The position numbers and the translations under genes are program-made. A DNA stretch of 49,778 bases from Clostridia bacterium (lineage in GTDB: Bacteria; Bacillota; Clostridia; Oscillospirales; Acutalibacteraceae): NCBI GenBank assembly GCA_017502085.1, contig JAFVVQ010000023.1, positions 1 to 49,778 on the forward strand. The letters are read 5' to 3'. The notes below the pieces were generated by a model. The model ran no database searches, was not told the DNA's origin, and saw only the letters and a program-made list of their open reading frames with translations. Shown in pieces: positions 15,375-24,431 of the stretch (position 1 is the first letter of the stretch; every line of letters begins with the position of its first letter).

Positions 15375-16067
15375 ATGAATATCCAGGGGCTTCAGAAGCT
15401 GACCTTGCTCGATTATCCGGGCAAAATGGCTTGTATCGTGTTCACGGGCGGTTGTAATCTGCGTTGTCCGTTCTGTCACAATGCATCAATAGTCCTCAAT
15501 CCTTCGGCTGAATCCGAGATCAGCGTCGACGACGTTCTCGCTTTCCTTAAAAAACGTCAGGGCATTCTCGAGGGTGTTGTCATAACGGGCGGCGAACCTC
15601 TGATGCAGAAGGATATTTCCGATTTCATCGAAAGGGTCAGGGCGCTCGGTTACAGCGTCAAGCTTGACACCAACGGCACTTATCCCGATAAACTTCGTGA
15701 CCTGATTGATAAAGGTCTTGTGGATTACGTTGCGATGGACGTCAAGGCATCACCGTCAGGTTATCCGCCTGCAGTCGGAATCGGCGGCTACGATATTTCA
15801 AGAATCACCCAAAGTATAAATCTTCTGCTTGAGGGCAGGGTAGATTATGAGTTCAGAACTACCGTTGTCAGGCAGTTTCACAGTGTCTTTGATATGAATG
15901 CGCTCGGCGAACTCATTAAAGGTGCCAGAAGACACTTTCTGCAAGGGTTCAAGGATTCGGGTGAGCTTATCGGCTTCGGACTCTCCGAGGTCCCTAAATC
16001 CGAGATGGAAGAAATGAGAAAAATTCTCCTGAATTACGTTGAGAGTTGTGAGCTTCGCGGAGTTTGA
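15375..16067 (+). CDS. nrdG: Anaerobic ribonucleotide reductase activating protein (radical SAM)
   Basis: 230 residues. The radical-SAM cluster motif CxxxCxxC appears as GGCNLRCPFCHN near residue 30, with the GGEP segment (VVITGGEPLM) for SAM binding. N-terminal NIQGLQKLTLLDYPGKMACIVFTGG is typical of the longer NrdG type (NrdG2, TIGR02495-like). It installs the glycyl radical on NrdD. RBS GAGGTGA. It is transcribed ahead of nrdD but separated from it by 216 nt with a second set of NrdR-like boxes, so both genes seem separately controlled by the same regulator. Confidence 0.92.
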   Translation: MNIQGLQKLTLLDYPGKMACIVFTGGCNLRCPFCHNASIVLNPSAESEISVDDVLAFLKKRQGILEGVVITGGEPLMQKDISDFIERVRALGYSVKLDTNGTYPDKLRDLIDKGLVDYVAMDVKASPSGYPPAVGIGGYDISRITQSINLLLEGRVDYEFRTTVVRQFHSVFDMNALGELIKGARRHFLQGFKDSGELIGFGLSEVPKSEMEEMRKILLNYVESCELRGV

Positions 16068-16138
16068 TAAAGCATATTTGTAAAAACACCCAAAATACGG
16101 AGCTCATATAGTGCAGTTTTAACAAAGTTGAAGTGTGA

Positions 16139-16190
16139 ACACAATATCTTGTAAAAACCCATTGACACAACCACAATAATTTGTTATCAT
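16139..16190 (+). promoter_or_regulatory. nrdD promoter overlapped by tandem NrdR-box-like sites
   Basis: Promoter: TTGACA at 16162-16167, 17-bp spacer, TATCAT at 16185-16190. NrdR-like boxes are at 16139-16154 (ACACAATATCTTGTAA) and 16171-16186 (CCACAATAATTTGTTA), centres 32 bp apart. The second box fills the spacer between -35 and -10, and the first lies just upstream, a layout expected for repression by NrdR when dATP is plentiful. The leader to the ATG at 16284 is about 85 nt. Confidence 0.8.
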
Positions 16191-16283
16191 TTACAAGCTG
16201 CCGTCAAGGGGAGTTTTGTCGGATAAGCTTATTTTAAGTCAAAAATAATATTGATATACATATTTTCAGAAAGGACGAGTTGC

Positions 16284-18668
16284 ATGTATCAGGTAATTAA
16301 AAGAGACGGCAAAATCGCTGATTTCAACATCAGCAAAATCGCAGAAGCTATCAAGCTTGCGTTTGAATCAAAAGAGAAGCAGTATCATCCCTCAACAATC
16401 GATTTCCTTGCTCTCAAGGTAACTGCAGATTTCGAACCCAAAATTGAAAAGGACCTTATCGCTGTTGAAGATATTCAGGACAGTGTTGAGCAGGTTCTTA
16501 TTCAGGCAGGTTATGCAGACGTTGCGAAGGCTTATATTCTTTACAGAAGACAGAGAGAAAAGCTCCGCAACCTCAAATCAACAATCCTTGACTATAAGGA
16601 TCTTGTTAACAGCTACGTTAACGTTACAGACTGGAGAGTTAAAGAAAACTCAACCGTTACCTATTCCGTAGGTGGCCTTATTCTCAGCAACTCAGGTGCA
16701 ATCACAGCTAACTACTGGCTTTCTGAAATCTATGATGATGAAATTGCCAATGCTCACAGAAACGCCGATCTTCACATTCACGACCTCTCAATGCTCACAG
16801 GTTACTGTGCCGGTTGGTCACTCAAGCAGCTTATTCAGGAAGGTCTCGGCGGCGTAACCGGTAAGATTACCTCTGCTCCCGCAAGCCATCTTGCAACGCT
16901 CTGCAATCAGATGGTCAATTTCCTCGGCATTATGCAGAATGAATGGGCGGGCGCTCAGGCATTCTCATCTTTCGACACTTATCTTGCTCCTTTCGTAAAG
17001 GTAGATAATCTCACATACGATCAGGTCAAAAAGTGCATTGAATCTTTCGTTTACGGTGTAAATACTCCCAGTCGTTGGGGTACTCAGGCTCCTTTCTCAA
17101 ACATCACCCTTGACTGGACAGTACCCGGTGACCTTGCAGAGCAGAATGCAATTGTCGGCGGCAAGGAGATGGATTTCAAATACAAGGATTGCAAAGCCGA
17201 AATGGATATGATCAACAAGGCGTTCATCGAGATTATGATCGAAGGTGACGCCAACGGCAGAGGCTTCCAGTATCCCATCCCCACATACTCAATTACAAGA
17301 GATTTCGACTGGTCAGAAACAGAGAATAACAAACTTCTCTTTGAAATGACCTCAAAATACGGCACACCCTATTTCTCAAACTATGTAAACAGCGATATGG
17401 AGCCCAGCGACGTTCGTTCAATGTGCTGCCGTCTCCGTCTTGACCTTCGTGAACTCCGCAAGAAGAGCGGTGGTTTCTTCGGCAGCGGTGAAAGCACAGG
17501 TTCAGTCGGAGTTGTAACAATCAACCTTCCCAGAATCGCATATCTCTCTGAAAACGAGGCAGAATTCTATAAGCGTCTTGATAAGATGATGGATATCGCA
17601 GCCCGTTCACTCAAGATCAAGAGAACAATCATTACAAAGCTTCTTAACGAAGGTCTGTACCCCTACACCAAGCGTTATCTCGGCACATTCGAGAATCACT
17701 TCTCAACCATCGGTCTTGTTGGTATGAACGAAGTCGGTCTCAATGCAAAGTGGCTCAGAGCAAATATGATCAACGAAAAGACCCGTCAGTTCGCAAAGGA
17801 TGTTCTCAATCATATGAGAGAGCGTCTCTCCGACTATCAGGAAGAATACGGCGATCTCTATAACCTTGAAGCAACACCCGCAGAGTCAACTTCATACCGT
17901 CTTGCAAAGCACGACGTAAAGAGATATCCCGGCATTATCACCGCTTCCGACGGAACTCCCTACTACACCAACAGCTCACACCTTCCCGTTGGTTACACAG
18001 AAGATGTTTTCGAAGCTCTCGATATGCAGGATGAACTCCATACTCTTTATACTTCGGGTACTGTATTCCACGCATTCCTCGGCGAAAAGCTTCCCGATTG
18101 GAAAACCGCAGCAAACCTTGTCAGAAAGATTGCTGAAAACTACAGACTTCCCTATTACTCAATTTCTCCCACATATTCCGTATGCAAGAATCACGGCTAT
18201 ATAGCAGGTGAACATTTCACTTGCCCCGAATGCGGTGAAAGTGCAGAGGTTTACAGCCGTATCACAGGTTATTACAGACCTGTTCAGAACTGGAACGACG
18301 GCAAGTCACAGGAATACAAGGAACGCAAGGTTTACAGCATTGCAAGCTCCGATATCACAAAGCACGGTACAGTCAAGAGAGCAGATGCTCCCGTTGCTGA
18401 AGCTGAAAACGCTTGTCCTCTTGCTGACGGTCTTTATATCTTCAAGACAGCAACCTGCCCCAACTGCAAGGTCGCTCTCGCTCAGCTTTCAAAGGCAGGT
18501 ATCGCCGTCAACGAGATTATGGTTTATGAGAATCAGGATCTCGCTGTCAAACTCGGCATCAAGCAGGCTCCCACACTTGTTGCAGTTTCGGGCGGTCAGG
18601 CTGAAAAGTTCTCAGGCGTAGCTGAAATCAAAAAATTCATCGATGCGGCAAACGGTGCTGCAATCTAA
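16284..18668 (+). CDS. nrdD: Anaerobic ribonucleoside-triphosphate reductase with C-terminal thioredoxin-like domain
   Basis: 794 residues. Order: ATP-cone allosteric domain (about 1-90), the glycyl-radical catalytic barrel with candidate active cysteines in TGYCAGWSL and MCCRLRLD, a zinc site (Cys634, His637, Cys647, Cys650), and the glycyl radical Gly662 in SRITGYYRP. After the usual end (about residue 690) there is an extra segment of about 75 residues with thioredoxin-fold features: Cys725-Pro-Asn-Cys728 and a cis-proline-like APT. This looks like a built-in redoxin. Start ATG 16284 is set by AAAGGA; the longer frame from 16251 lacks an RBS. The next gene, trxB, would be the logical reductase. 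Adjacent nrdG activates it. Confidence 0.94.
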   Translation: MYQVIKRDGKIADFNISKIAEAIKLAFESKEKQYHPSTIDFLALKVTADFEPKIEKDLIAVEDIQDSVEQVLIQAGYADVAKAYILYRRQREKLRNLKSTILDYKDLVNSYVNVTDWRVKENSTVTYSVGGLILSNSGAITANYWLSEIYDDEIANAHRNADLHIHDLSMLTGYCAGWSLKQLIQEGLGGVTGKITSAPASHLATLCNQMVNFLGIMQNEWAGAQAFSSFDTYLAPFVKVDNLTYDQVKKCIESFVYGVNTPSRWGTQAPFSNITLDWTVPGDLAEQNAIVGGKEMDFKYKDCKAEMDMINKAFIEIMIEGDANGRGFQYPIPTYSITRDFDWSETENNKLLFEMTSKYGTPYFSNYVNSDMEPSDVRSMCCRLRLDLRELRKKSGGFFGSGESTGSVGVVTINLPRIAYLSENEAEFYKRLDKMMDIAARSLKIKRTIITKLLNEGLYPYTKRYLGTFENHFSTIGLVGMNEVGLNAKWLRANMINEKTRQFAKDVLNHMRERLSDYQEEYGDLYNLEATPAESTSYRLAKHDVKRYPGIITASDGTPYYTNSSHLPVGYTEDVFEALDMQDELHTLYTSGTVFHAFLGEKLPDWKTAANLVRKIAENYRLPYYSISPTYSVCKNHGYIAGEHFTCPECGESAEVYSRITGYYRPVQNWNDGKSQEYKERKVYSIASSDITKHGTVKRADAPVAEAENACPLADGLYIFKTATCPNCKVALAQLSKAGIAVNEIMVYENQDLAVKLGIKQAPTLVAVSGGQAEKFSGVAEIKKFIDAANGAAI

Positions 18669-18682
18669 AGGAATCAGTCATT

Positions 18683-19591
18683 ATGTATGATATTATTATC
18701 GTGGGTGCGGGGCCCGCAGGTTTAACTGCGGCGCTCTATGCCCTCAGAGCAGATAAAACCGTTCTCGTGCTTGAAAAAAGCACCTTCGGCGGTCAGATAA
18801 CCTATTCACCGCAGATTGAGAATTATCCCGGATTTGCAACGATGAGCGGCAATGAATTTGCCGATAAGCTTGTTGATCAGGTTATCGGTCAGGGTGCTGA
18901 AATCGAGATGGAAACCGTAACGGGTATCCGTGATAACGGTGCAACAAAAACCGTTATTACCGAAGACGGTGAGCATGAAGCGAAAGCGGTTATTATTGCA
19001 ACGGGCGTCAAGCACAGACAGACGGGTCTCCCGAATGAAAACGAACTTGTCGGTGAGGGTGTTTCCTATTGTGCGGTATGTGACGGTGCATTCTTCAAGG
19101 GTCAGACCGTAGCGGTTCTCGGCGGCGGTAATTCCGCTTTGCAGGAAGCAGTTCTTCTCTCCGAGGGTTGCAGTAAGGTTTACGTTATCCAGAATCTTGA
19201 TTACTTTACGGGCGAAGCAAGGCTCGTTGAAAAACTTAAGGAAAAGGATAACGTTGAATTCATTATGGGCACGGTTATCACCGAACTCAAGGGCGAAACT
19301 TCACTTGAAGGTCTTAAACTTAAGAAGGAATCCGACGCAACGGAATCCGAACTTAAGGTTGACGGACTCTTCGTTGCAATCGGTCTTATTCCCAACAACA
19401 AAGCTTTTGCCGATATTGCAGGTCTTGACGATTGGGGATATATCGATTCCGATGAAAGCTGCGTTACAAAAACCGCAGGCGTCTTTGTTGCGGGTGACTG
19501 CCGCAAAAAGCAGATCAGACAGATTACCACTGCCGCTGCAGACGGCTCGGTTGCAGCTCTTGCGGCTTGCAGATATATCGATTCTCTTTAA
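18683..19591 (+). CDS. trxB: Thioredoxin-disulfide reductase
   Basis: 302 residues. FAD-binding GAGPAGLTAALYA at the N-terminus, redox-active Cys130-Ala-Val-Cys133 in SYCAVCDGAFF, NADPH-binding GGGNSALQEA, and the C-terminal FAD motif VFVAGDCRKKQIRQ are all present. It passes electrons from NADPH to a thioredoxin-type dithiol. It follows nrdD by 14 nt with no intervening promoter, so it is probably co-transcribed and under the same NrdR control. No free thioredoxin gene lies nearby; the CPNC domain at the end of NrdD is the obvious candidate substrate. Confidence 0.94.
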   Translation: MYDIIIVGAGPAGLTAALYALRADKTVLVLEKSTFGGQITYSPQIENYPGFATMSGNEFADKLVDQVIGQGAEIEMETVTGIRDNGATKTVITEDGEHEAKAVIIATGVKHRQTGLPNENELVGEGVSYCAVCDGAFFKGQTVAVLGGGNSALQEAVLLSEGCSKVYVIQNLDYFTGEARLVEKLKEKDNVEFIMGTVITELKGETSLEGLKLKKESDATESELKVDGLFVAIGLIPNNKAFADIAGLDDWGYIDSDESCVTKTAGVFVAGDCRKKQIRQITTAAADGSVAALAACRYIDSL

Positions 19592-19598
19592 AAAATCA

Positions 19599-19643
19599 AT
19601 CCGTAAAAGCGTTCCCTGACGGAATGTTTTTACGGATTTGTTA
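19599..19643 (+). terminator. Intrinsic terminator after trxB
   Basis: A long inverted repeat (about 19599-19614 with 19621-19638, with a mismatch or two), a CTGA loop and a T-containing tail. Confidence 0.7.
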
Positions 19644-19671
19644 TAAGATTATTTTATAAAGGAGTGAACGG

Positions 19672-20361
19672 ATGAAACGGATAATTGAATTTTTTGCAGC
19701 AAACAAAAAGCTGACCGCGATTCTGTTTGCTTTTATTATTGTCGGTGCATTCCTGTCGGGTGCATACTTCTGGTTTTCGGAAAACGGCGGTATGACTCTG
19801 ATGCCGCAGAAGGTGAGCGTGGTTATTGATGCGGGTCATGGCGGCAAAGACGTTGGTGCATCGTACGGCGGCAGAAACGAAAAAGACGATAATCTCCGCC
19901 TTGCACTTAAGGTTGTTGACTGCCTTGAGAAAAAGGGGATTGACGCAATTTCAACACGTACGCTTGACGTTTATTTGAGTCTTGAAAACAGATGCAGATT
20001 TGCGAATATCCGATCAGCCGATTTGTTCGTTTCGCTTCACAGAAACAGTGCGGCATCTGAAGCTAACGGAGTTGAAATATGGATTGGCAGTGAGAATTCT
20101 TCCGATGAGAGGAAACTTGCACAGAGCATTATCGACTCCCTTGATGAAGTCGGAATTTCTGCAAACCGAGGTGTCAAATCGGGATATGCCCGTGAGGGAA
20201 ACGACTATTATGTCAACAGTCACACAAAAATGACAAGTTGTCTGGTCGAACTCGGATTCATTACGAGCGAAGCGGATAACAAACTCTATGACGAAAAGAT
20301 TGACGAATATGCACAGGCGATTGCGGATGCAATTGAAATGCAGTTAAATAATAAGAGCTGA
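19672..20361 (+). CDS. N-acetylmuramoyl-L-alanine amidase (Amidase_3, CwlD-like)
   Basis: 229 residues. An N-terminal membrane anchor (about 13-34) precedes one Amidase_3 domain. Zinc ligands are His56 (DAGHGGKD), Glu70 (NEKDDN) and His123; catalytic Glu193 is in VELGF. It cleaves the amide bond between N-acetylmuramic acid and L-alanine in peptidoglycan outside the membrane. The zinc segment reads SLHRNSA rather than the common S-x-HxN-A, a small variation. Size and single domain resemble spore-cortex CwlD or small cell-separation amidases; the choice cannot be made here. RBS AAAGGAG. It converges with the RodA-type gene. Confidence 0.88.
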   Translation: MKRIIEFFAANKKLTAILFAFIIVGAFLSGAYFWFSENGGMTLMPQKVSVVIDAGHGGKDVGASYGGRNEKDDNLRLALKVVDCLEKKGIDAISTRTLDVYLSLENRCRFANIRSADLFVSLHRNSAASEANGVEIWIGSENSSDERKLAQSIIDSLDEVGISANRGVKSGYAREGNDYYVNSHTKMTSCLVELGFITSEADNKLYDEKIDEYAQAIADAIEMQLNNKS

Positions 20362-20397
20362 GGCGAAGGCGGACTTCACTTCAGCTCTTTTGTTTTT
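20353..20397 (+). terminator. Intrinsic terminator between the amidase and RodA-type genes
   Basis: A 9-bp stem (20353-20361 with 20381-20389) with further pairing (GCGAAG/CTTCAC) inside and a TTTTGTTTTT tail. It overlaps the amidase stop codon. It may also act on the convergent gene. Confidence 0.75.
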
Positions 20398-21607
20398 AAG
20401 TTTCAGAGAATGGGGTGCTGATTCCGACCAGCCTGAAATTGGTCGGCGGTCTGTCGCAGTTGAATCTGTAAACGCTCATCGCTATTCCTATGCCGAAATA
20501 AATGCAGAGATTCGAAGATCCGCCCGCACTCATAAACGGGAGCGTGATACCGATACTCGGCAGAAGCATGAGGCACATACCGATATTGATAATTGTCTGT
20601 GCGCCGATCATAAACACAACGCCGTAGCAGAGCAAGGCACCTGTCAGGTTCCTTGATTTTTTTGCAATATAGGCAATTCTGATGATGATAAGCGAGAGAA
20701 TCAGAAGTAATGCCATACATCCGACAAAGCCGAGCTCTTCGCCGACAACCGAAAGAACCATATCGCTTTCGTTAACGGGAACGCCTGTCGGTGACTGAGT
20801 GTATGAGCCTTTGAAAAGACCGTCGCCCCAGAATTGACCCGAGCCGATTGCATTAACGCAACGTTGCTGCTGGTAGATGATTTTTTTGTAGTCATATTCG
20901 CTCAGAGCCTCGGGATAATAGATCGCAAGGATTCTCTGTCGGTGGAATGCTGAAAGAAACTTTGTCCAAAGCAGAGGAATAAAGGCGATTCCCATACCGA
21001 TTGCAACGGCAAAATATCGGAGCTTAACACCTGCAACGAACATCATTCCCACAAAAATGAGAGCAAAAACGATTGCCGAACCGAGGTCATCGGTGATGAT
21101 AATCAGACCGATGGGAACGAGTGCATGAAGCGAAAGCAAAAGAACGTTTCTGATATTGTTGATGTTGTCCTTGACGGCTTCGATATGCGCGGTGAATGTG
21201 ATTATGAAACCGATTTTCGCAAGTTCCGACGGCTGGAAATTAACCTTTGTATCGCCGAGTGTGATGATCGGCAACCAGCATCTTGCGTTGGGTCTGTCGG
21301 AAGGTCCGTCACCGAAGGGGAACAAGAGCAGAATCAGCAGAAGACATATGCCGCCGATGAACGGCCACAGATGAACAACTGAATCATAGTCAAGAAAGGA
21401 TATGAGAATGCAAAAGGCAATGCCGACTCCCGATGCGAGTATCATTATCAGACAGTCTCGGCTGATAAAATCTCCGTCTGCGATTGCATCATTTCTTGTG
21501 GCGCTGTATACCATCAGTGCACCGAATGCCGAGGTCAGGATGCAGGTCAGATAGAGAAAGAAATCCGTTTCTTTGAGAACGGGTTTCAAAGAGCCTGTTT
21601 TGCTCAT
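20396..21607 (-). CDS. rodA: RodA/FtsW/SpoVE family peptidoglycan glycosyltransferase (RodA-like)
   Basis: 403 residues with about ten membrane helices. SEDS hallmarks are present: FQPSELAKIGF, a long extracytoplasmic loop with GSGQFWGDGLFKGSYTQ and VPVNESDMVLSVVGEELGFVG, and the C-terminal GITLPFMSAGGSSNL. SEDS proteins polymerise glycan strands from lipid II together with a class B PBP. The PNARCWLP segment and the overall pattern look more like RodA than FtsW, but the subfamily call is moderate. Start ATG 21607 follows GGAGGTG; an in-frame GTG at 21616 lies in that site. No PBP gene is adjacent in this window. Confidence 0.86.
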   Translation of the reverse strand: MSKTGSLKPVLKETDFFLYLTCILTSAFGALMVYSATRNDAIADGDFISRDCLIMILASGVGIAFCILISFLDYDSVVHLWPFIGGICLLLILLLFPFGDGPSDRPNARCWLPIITLGDTKVNFQPSELAKIGFIITFTAHIEAVKDNINNIRNVLLLSLHALVPIGLIIITDDLGSAIVFALIFVGMMFVAGVKLRYFAVAIGMGIAFIPLLWTKFLSAFHRQRILAIYYPEALSEYDYKKIIYQQQRCVNAIGSGQFWGDGLFKGSYTQSPTGVPVNESDMVLSVVGEELGFVGCMALLLILSLIIIRIAYIAKKSRNLTGALLCYGVVFMIGAQTIINIGMCLMLLPSIGITLPFMSAGGSSNLCIYFGIGIAMSVYRFNCDRPPTNFRLVGISTPFSET

Positions 21608-21632
21608 TTGCTTCACCTCCGTTTGCGGTTAA

Positions 21633-21664
21633 AAAATGCAGGGGCCGGCGTCTGTCGACCCCTG
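21633..21664 (-). terminator. Intrinsic terminator between the ceramidase-like gene and rodA
   Basis: On the minus strand a CAGGGG/CCCCTG stem (21664-21659 with 21644-21639) with a partly paired interior is followed by CATTTTTTAA. It separates the ceramidase-like gene from rodA. Confidence 0.65.
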
Positions 21665-21682
21665 TGAATTTTTGTTTTTTAA

Positions 21683-23293
21683 TCAGCGGACTTCGTCAAA
21701 AAGAAGAAGATATGCTTCTGCGATGTATGCGCCTGCCATGCGGCCTGTTGAAACGATTTCTTCATTCTCTGTGAGGTATGAATGCCATTCGTTTGAGGGG
21801 AGAAGATAACCGATCTGATCGTTTGTGATGCCGAAAACAAGGAGAGTCTTGTCGCCGGCAGCATCAGCGAAGGATGAATATGTCCATTCGTCGCCGTCCC
21901 AGGTTTCCTCAGCGGTATGTACGCCGCCGTATGCAATTTCGGGAGCAAGTTCGCCGGGGATGATTGATACTGCGATGTCGTTGCCGAATTCACAGTAACC
22001 TACTTCAGTAACAACTTCATATGTGCCGTTGTTCTTTACGATTTCGTTGGTAAGAAGACCGCCCTTTGCGGCAAGCTTGAGAATGCTGTTGTCAACGGGA
22101 ACGTAAACCTCAGAAAGTCTGATGTTGAAGATGGGAGCAACTCTCTTATCGTTGTTGATTGAGATTGCAAGTTTTGCAAGTTCTTCACCGAAAAGAGCGA
22201 GTCTTGCATAACCCTCGCCGTATTCCTTGTAAAGATCCGATTCGGTGTCAACCTTGGGGAGGTAATCGTATTCGGAAGTCATAGCGAGTTCGGCACCGAG
22301 AACGTAGAATACGTTAGCCTTTGCGGTTTCGTTGATGTATTTTTCCATATAGTAGGGATAGTCACCTGTGATGAGTGTACCTGCGGCGCCGTTGCCTACA
22401 CAGTGAATGGGAGCGTTGAGGAGCCATGTTTCCTCTGAACCGTCAGCGGGAACGAAGCGGAGTCTGTTGAGCTTTGTGTCATAAACCTTGGGTGAACGCT
22501 TGTCATAGATGAACTGAGTTGCATCGGCGTAACCGTAATAAAGTTCGCCTTCCTTCATATCATCGATAGCGTCAAGCATTGATTTGACGGTTACCTTGTA
22601 AAGGTTATCCATAAACTCTTTGTTCTGACCGTTGGGGAGCTCCATGCCGAGAAGATTCTTGATGGAAGCAGTGAAAAGTGCGGTTATGAGGTTGCCGTTG
22701 AGACCGAAGGTGTCAACGCAGCTATGCTGATGAAGAGCGGAAATGTTAATGGAATCGATATCAAGGTTTCTTGATGCGGCTTCCTTTTCAAAAGCGGCTC
22801 TGATACCTCTGACGTCAGATGATGACATACCGTAGGTGTCGATAGCGCAGAAAATCGAAATGCCTCTGCCGTCAGAAACTGCAATTGTTCTGACTTTCTG
22901 ATCGTCTCTGATTTCTGTTGCGAATTTGTCGCCGATTGCAAGGCTGCCGCCTACGTAGTGGCCGACTTCAAGCTCTTTGCCGGTTTGGATACTTGCATTT
23001 GCATATCCGATTGACCATTTTGCATCTGCGGCAGGAGTCTTGATGAATTCGTCTGCGGACATACCTTCGTAGAAGTTCTCGGAAACGTATTTGTCTTTTG
23101 TGACCCAGTCTTTGGGCTCGAAGATAAGAGCGGCAATGCCGTTTACGAGACCGTCGAGAAGCTTGTCAACAAAGCGATAGAAGCCTCTTTCAAACTGAGA
23201 GGTAACTTCTGTCGCGGCGGATGAGGGGATGCAGAAGGCTGCCGAGAATACGAGGGCAACCGAAAGGATGATTGCGGTTACTTTTTTTGCCAT
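21683..23293 (-). CDS. Secreted neutral/alkaline ceramidase-like hydrolase
   Basis: 536 residues with a clear signal peptide (MAKK, hydrophobic core to about residue 24, then SSAA). The body resembles the N-terminal domain of neutral/alkaline ceramidase-family proteins: a GxxxxxxD-type IGYANASIQTG start, a histidine motif ALHQHSCVD (compare THTHSGPD), IHCVGNG, and IIPGELAPEIAYGG (compare the family's PGEP-type strand). It would hydrolyse a lipid amide or a related substrate outside the cell. The key HTHS motif is changed to HQHS, and it is shorter than true ceramidases, so substrate may differ. RBS GGAGG. It is downstream of the PTS-like permease in the minus-strand cluster. Confidence 0.68.
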   Translation of the reverse strand: MAKKVTAIILSVALVFSAAFCIPSSAATEVTSQFERGFYRFVDKLLDGLVNGIAALIFEPKDWVTKDKYVSENFYEGMSADEFIKTPAADAKWSIGYANASIQTGKELEVGHYVGGSLAIGDKFATEIRDDQKVRTIAVSDGRGISIFCAIDTYGMSSSDVRGIRAAFEKEAASRNLDIDSINISALHQHSCVDTFGLNGNLITALFTASIKNLLGMELPNGQNKEFMDNLYKVTVKSMLDAIDDMKEGELYYGYADATQFIYDKRSPKVYDTKLNRLRFVPADGSEETWLLNAPIHCVGNGAAGTLITGDYPYYMEKYINETAKANVFYVLGAELAMTSEYDYLPKVDTESDLYKEYGEGYARLALFGEELAKLAISINNDKRVAPIFNIRLSEVYVPVDNSILKLAAKGGLLTNEIVKNNGTYEVVTEVGYCEFGNDIAVSIIPGELAPEIAYGGVHTAEETWDGDEWTYSSFADAAGDKTLLVFGITNDQIGYLLPSNEWHSYLTENEEIVSTGRMAGAYIAEAYLLLFDEVR

Positions 23294-23330
23294 TTTAAAA
23301 TCCTCCGTAACTTTTTTCGGTAGTTAACCG

Positions 23331-24389
23331 TTAATTCATATCTTTAAGCTCCATGTCACCGAAGCTTATAAGCTTTTTCTTTCTCATAAACTCAGATACA
23401 GCGAGAGTAATGAGAGCGGGGGCAATGAAATGCATAATGAAAATCTCAACGAGGATAACAACGGGCTCCGTGCCGCCGTCAGCCATTGAATTGTAGGTCA
23501 TAAACTGACCGACGAGACCTGACGTGCCCATACCTGAGCCTGATGCATAACAGGTCATTTTGAGAACAGCCGTTGAAATCGGGCCGAGGATTGCACTTGC
23601 GATTATAGGCGGAATCCATATCTGCGGATGCTTGACGATATTCGGCATCTGGAGCATGGAAGTACCGACACCCTGTGCGATAAGACCGCCGACCTTGTTT
23701 TCGCGGTAACTTGCAACTGCGAAGCCTATCATCTGTGCGCTGCAGCCGACAACTGCCGCACCGCCCGCAAGACCGTTGAGTCCGAGGATGATTCCGAGAG
23801 CGGCGGAGCTTATCGGCAACGTCAGGCAGATACCCATAATAACCGAAACAACGATGCCCATCAGAACGGGTTCTTTTTCAACACCCCAGTTTATAAGCTG
23901 ACCGATATAAGTCGTAACCTTTGAAACGGGAGGTCCTACGAAGATACCTGCGGCACTGCCGAGAATGATTGAAACTGCGGGTGTGAGGATGATATCAAGC
24001 TTTGTTTTGCCGCTGATAAGCAGACCTGCCTGAATCGCGACGAATGCCGCAATAAATGCACATAACGGGTCGCCGGGACCTGAAATACCGCCGAAATCAC
24101 CGGCAACAATATTCTTCGCAAAAGCACCGACAATACCCGCTACTGCGGCACAAGTGCCTGCGAGAGGGGAGCATTTGTATTTGAATGCCATTCCGACGCC
24201 GATGCCTGCGCCGGTTACCGATTTCGCAATGTTTGCAACGGCGATGAGGTATGTGCCGATAATATTCGGGATGAAATTACCGATCTGCTGAAGAATCGTG
24301 CCGATAATCAGAGTTCCGAACAAACCGAGTGCCATACCCGAAAGACCGTCAATAAACACATAATTGAGAATACTTTTTACCGATTTCAA
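23331..24389 (-). CDS. PTS EIIC-like membrane permease (PTS_EIIC_2 family)
   Basis: 352 residues with about nine or ten hydrophobic segments rich in Gly and Ala. Features such as GALVGA-like glycine-rich helices, GAGIGVGMAFKYKCSPL, GPPVSKVTTYIG and the C-terminal GTSGLVGQFMTYN with FIMHFIAPALI match the stand-alone EIIC family I recall as PTS_EIIC_2. No EIIA or EIIB gene is near, so phosphotransferase-driven sugar uptake is not established; these proteins may be regulators or uncoupled transporters. I take TTG 24389 as start because GGAAGGTG lies at ideal distance; GTG 24398 is inside that site. Confidence 0.75.
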   Translation of the reverse strand: MKSVKSILNYVFIDGLSGMALGLFGTLIIGTILQQIGNFIPNIIGTYLIAVANIAKSVTGAGIGVGMAFKYKCSPLAGTCAAVAGIVGAFAKNIVAGDFGGISGPGDPLCAFIAAFVAIQAGLLISGKTKLDIILTPAVSIILGSAAGIFVGPPVSKVTTYIGQLINWGVEKEPVLMGIVVSVIMGICLTLPISSAALGIILGLNGLAGGAAVVGCSAQMIGFAVASYRENKVGGLIAQGVGTSMLQMPNIVKHPQIWIPPIIASAILGPISTAVLKMTCYASGSGMGTSGLVGQFMTYNSMADGGTEPVVILVEIFIMHFIAPALITLAVSEFMRKKKLISFGDMELKDMN

Positions 24390-24431
24390 TTTTTTCACCT
24401 TCCTTAAGTATTCAATAGCCGTCAGATTGCT

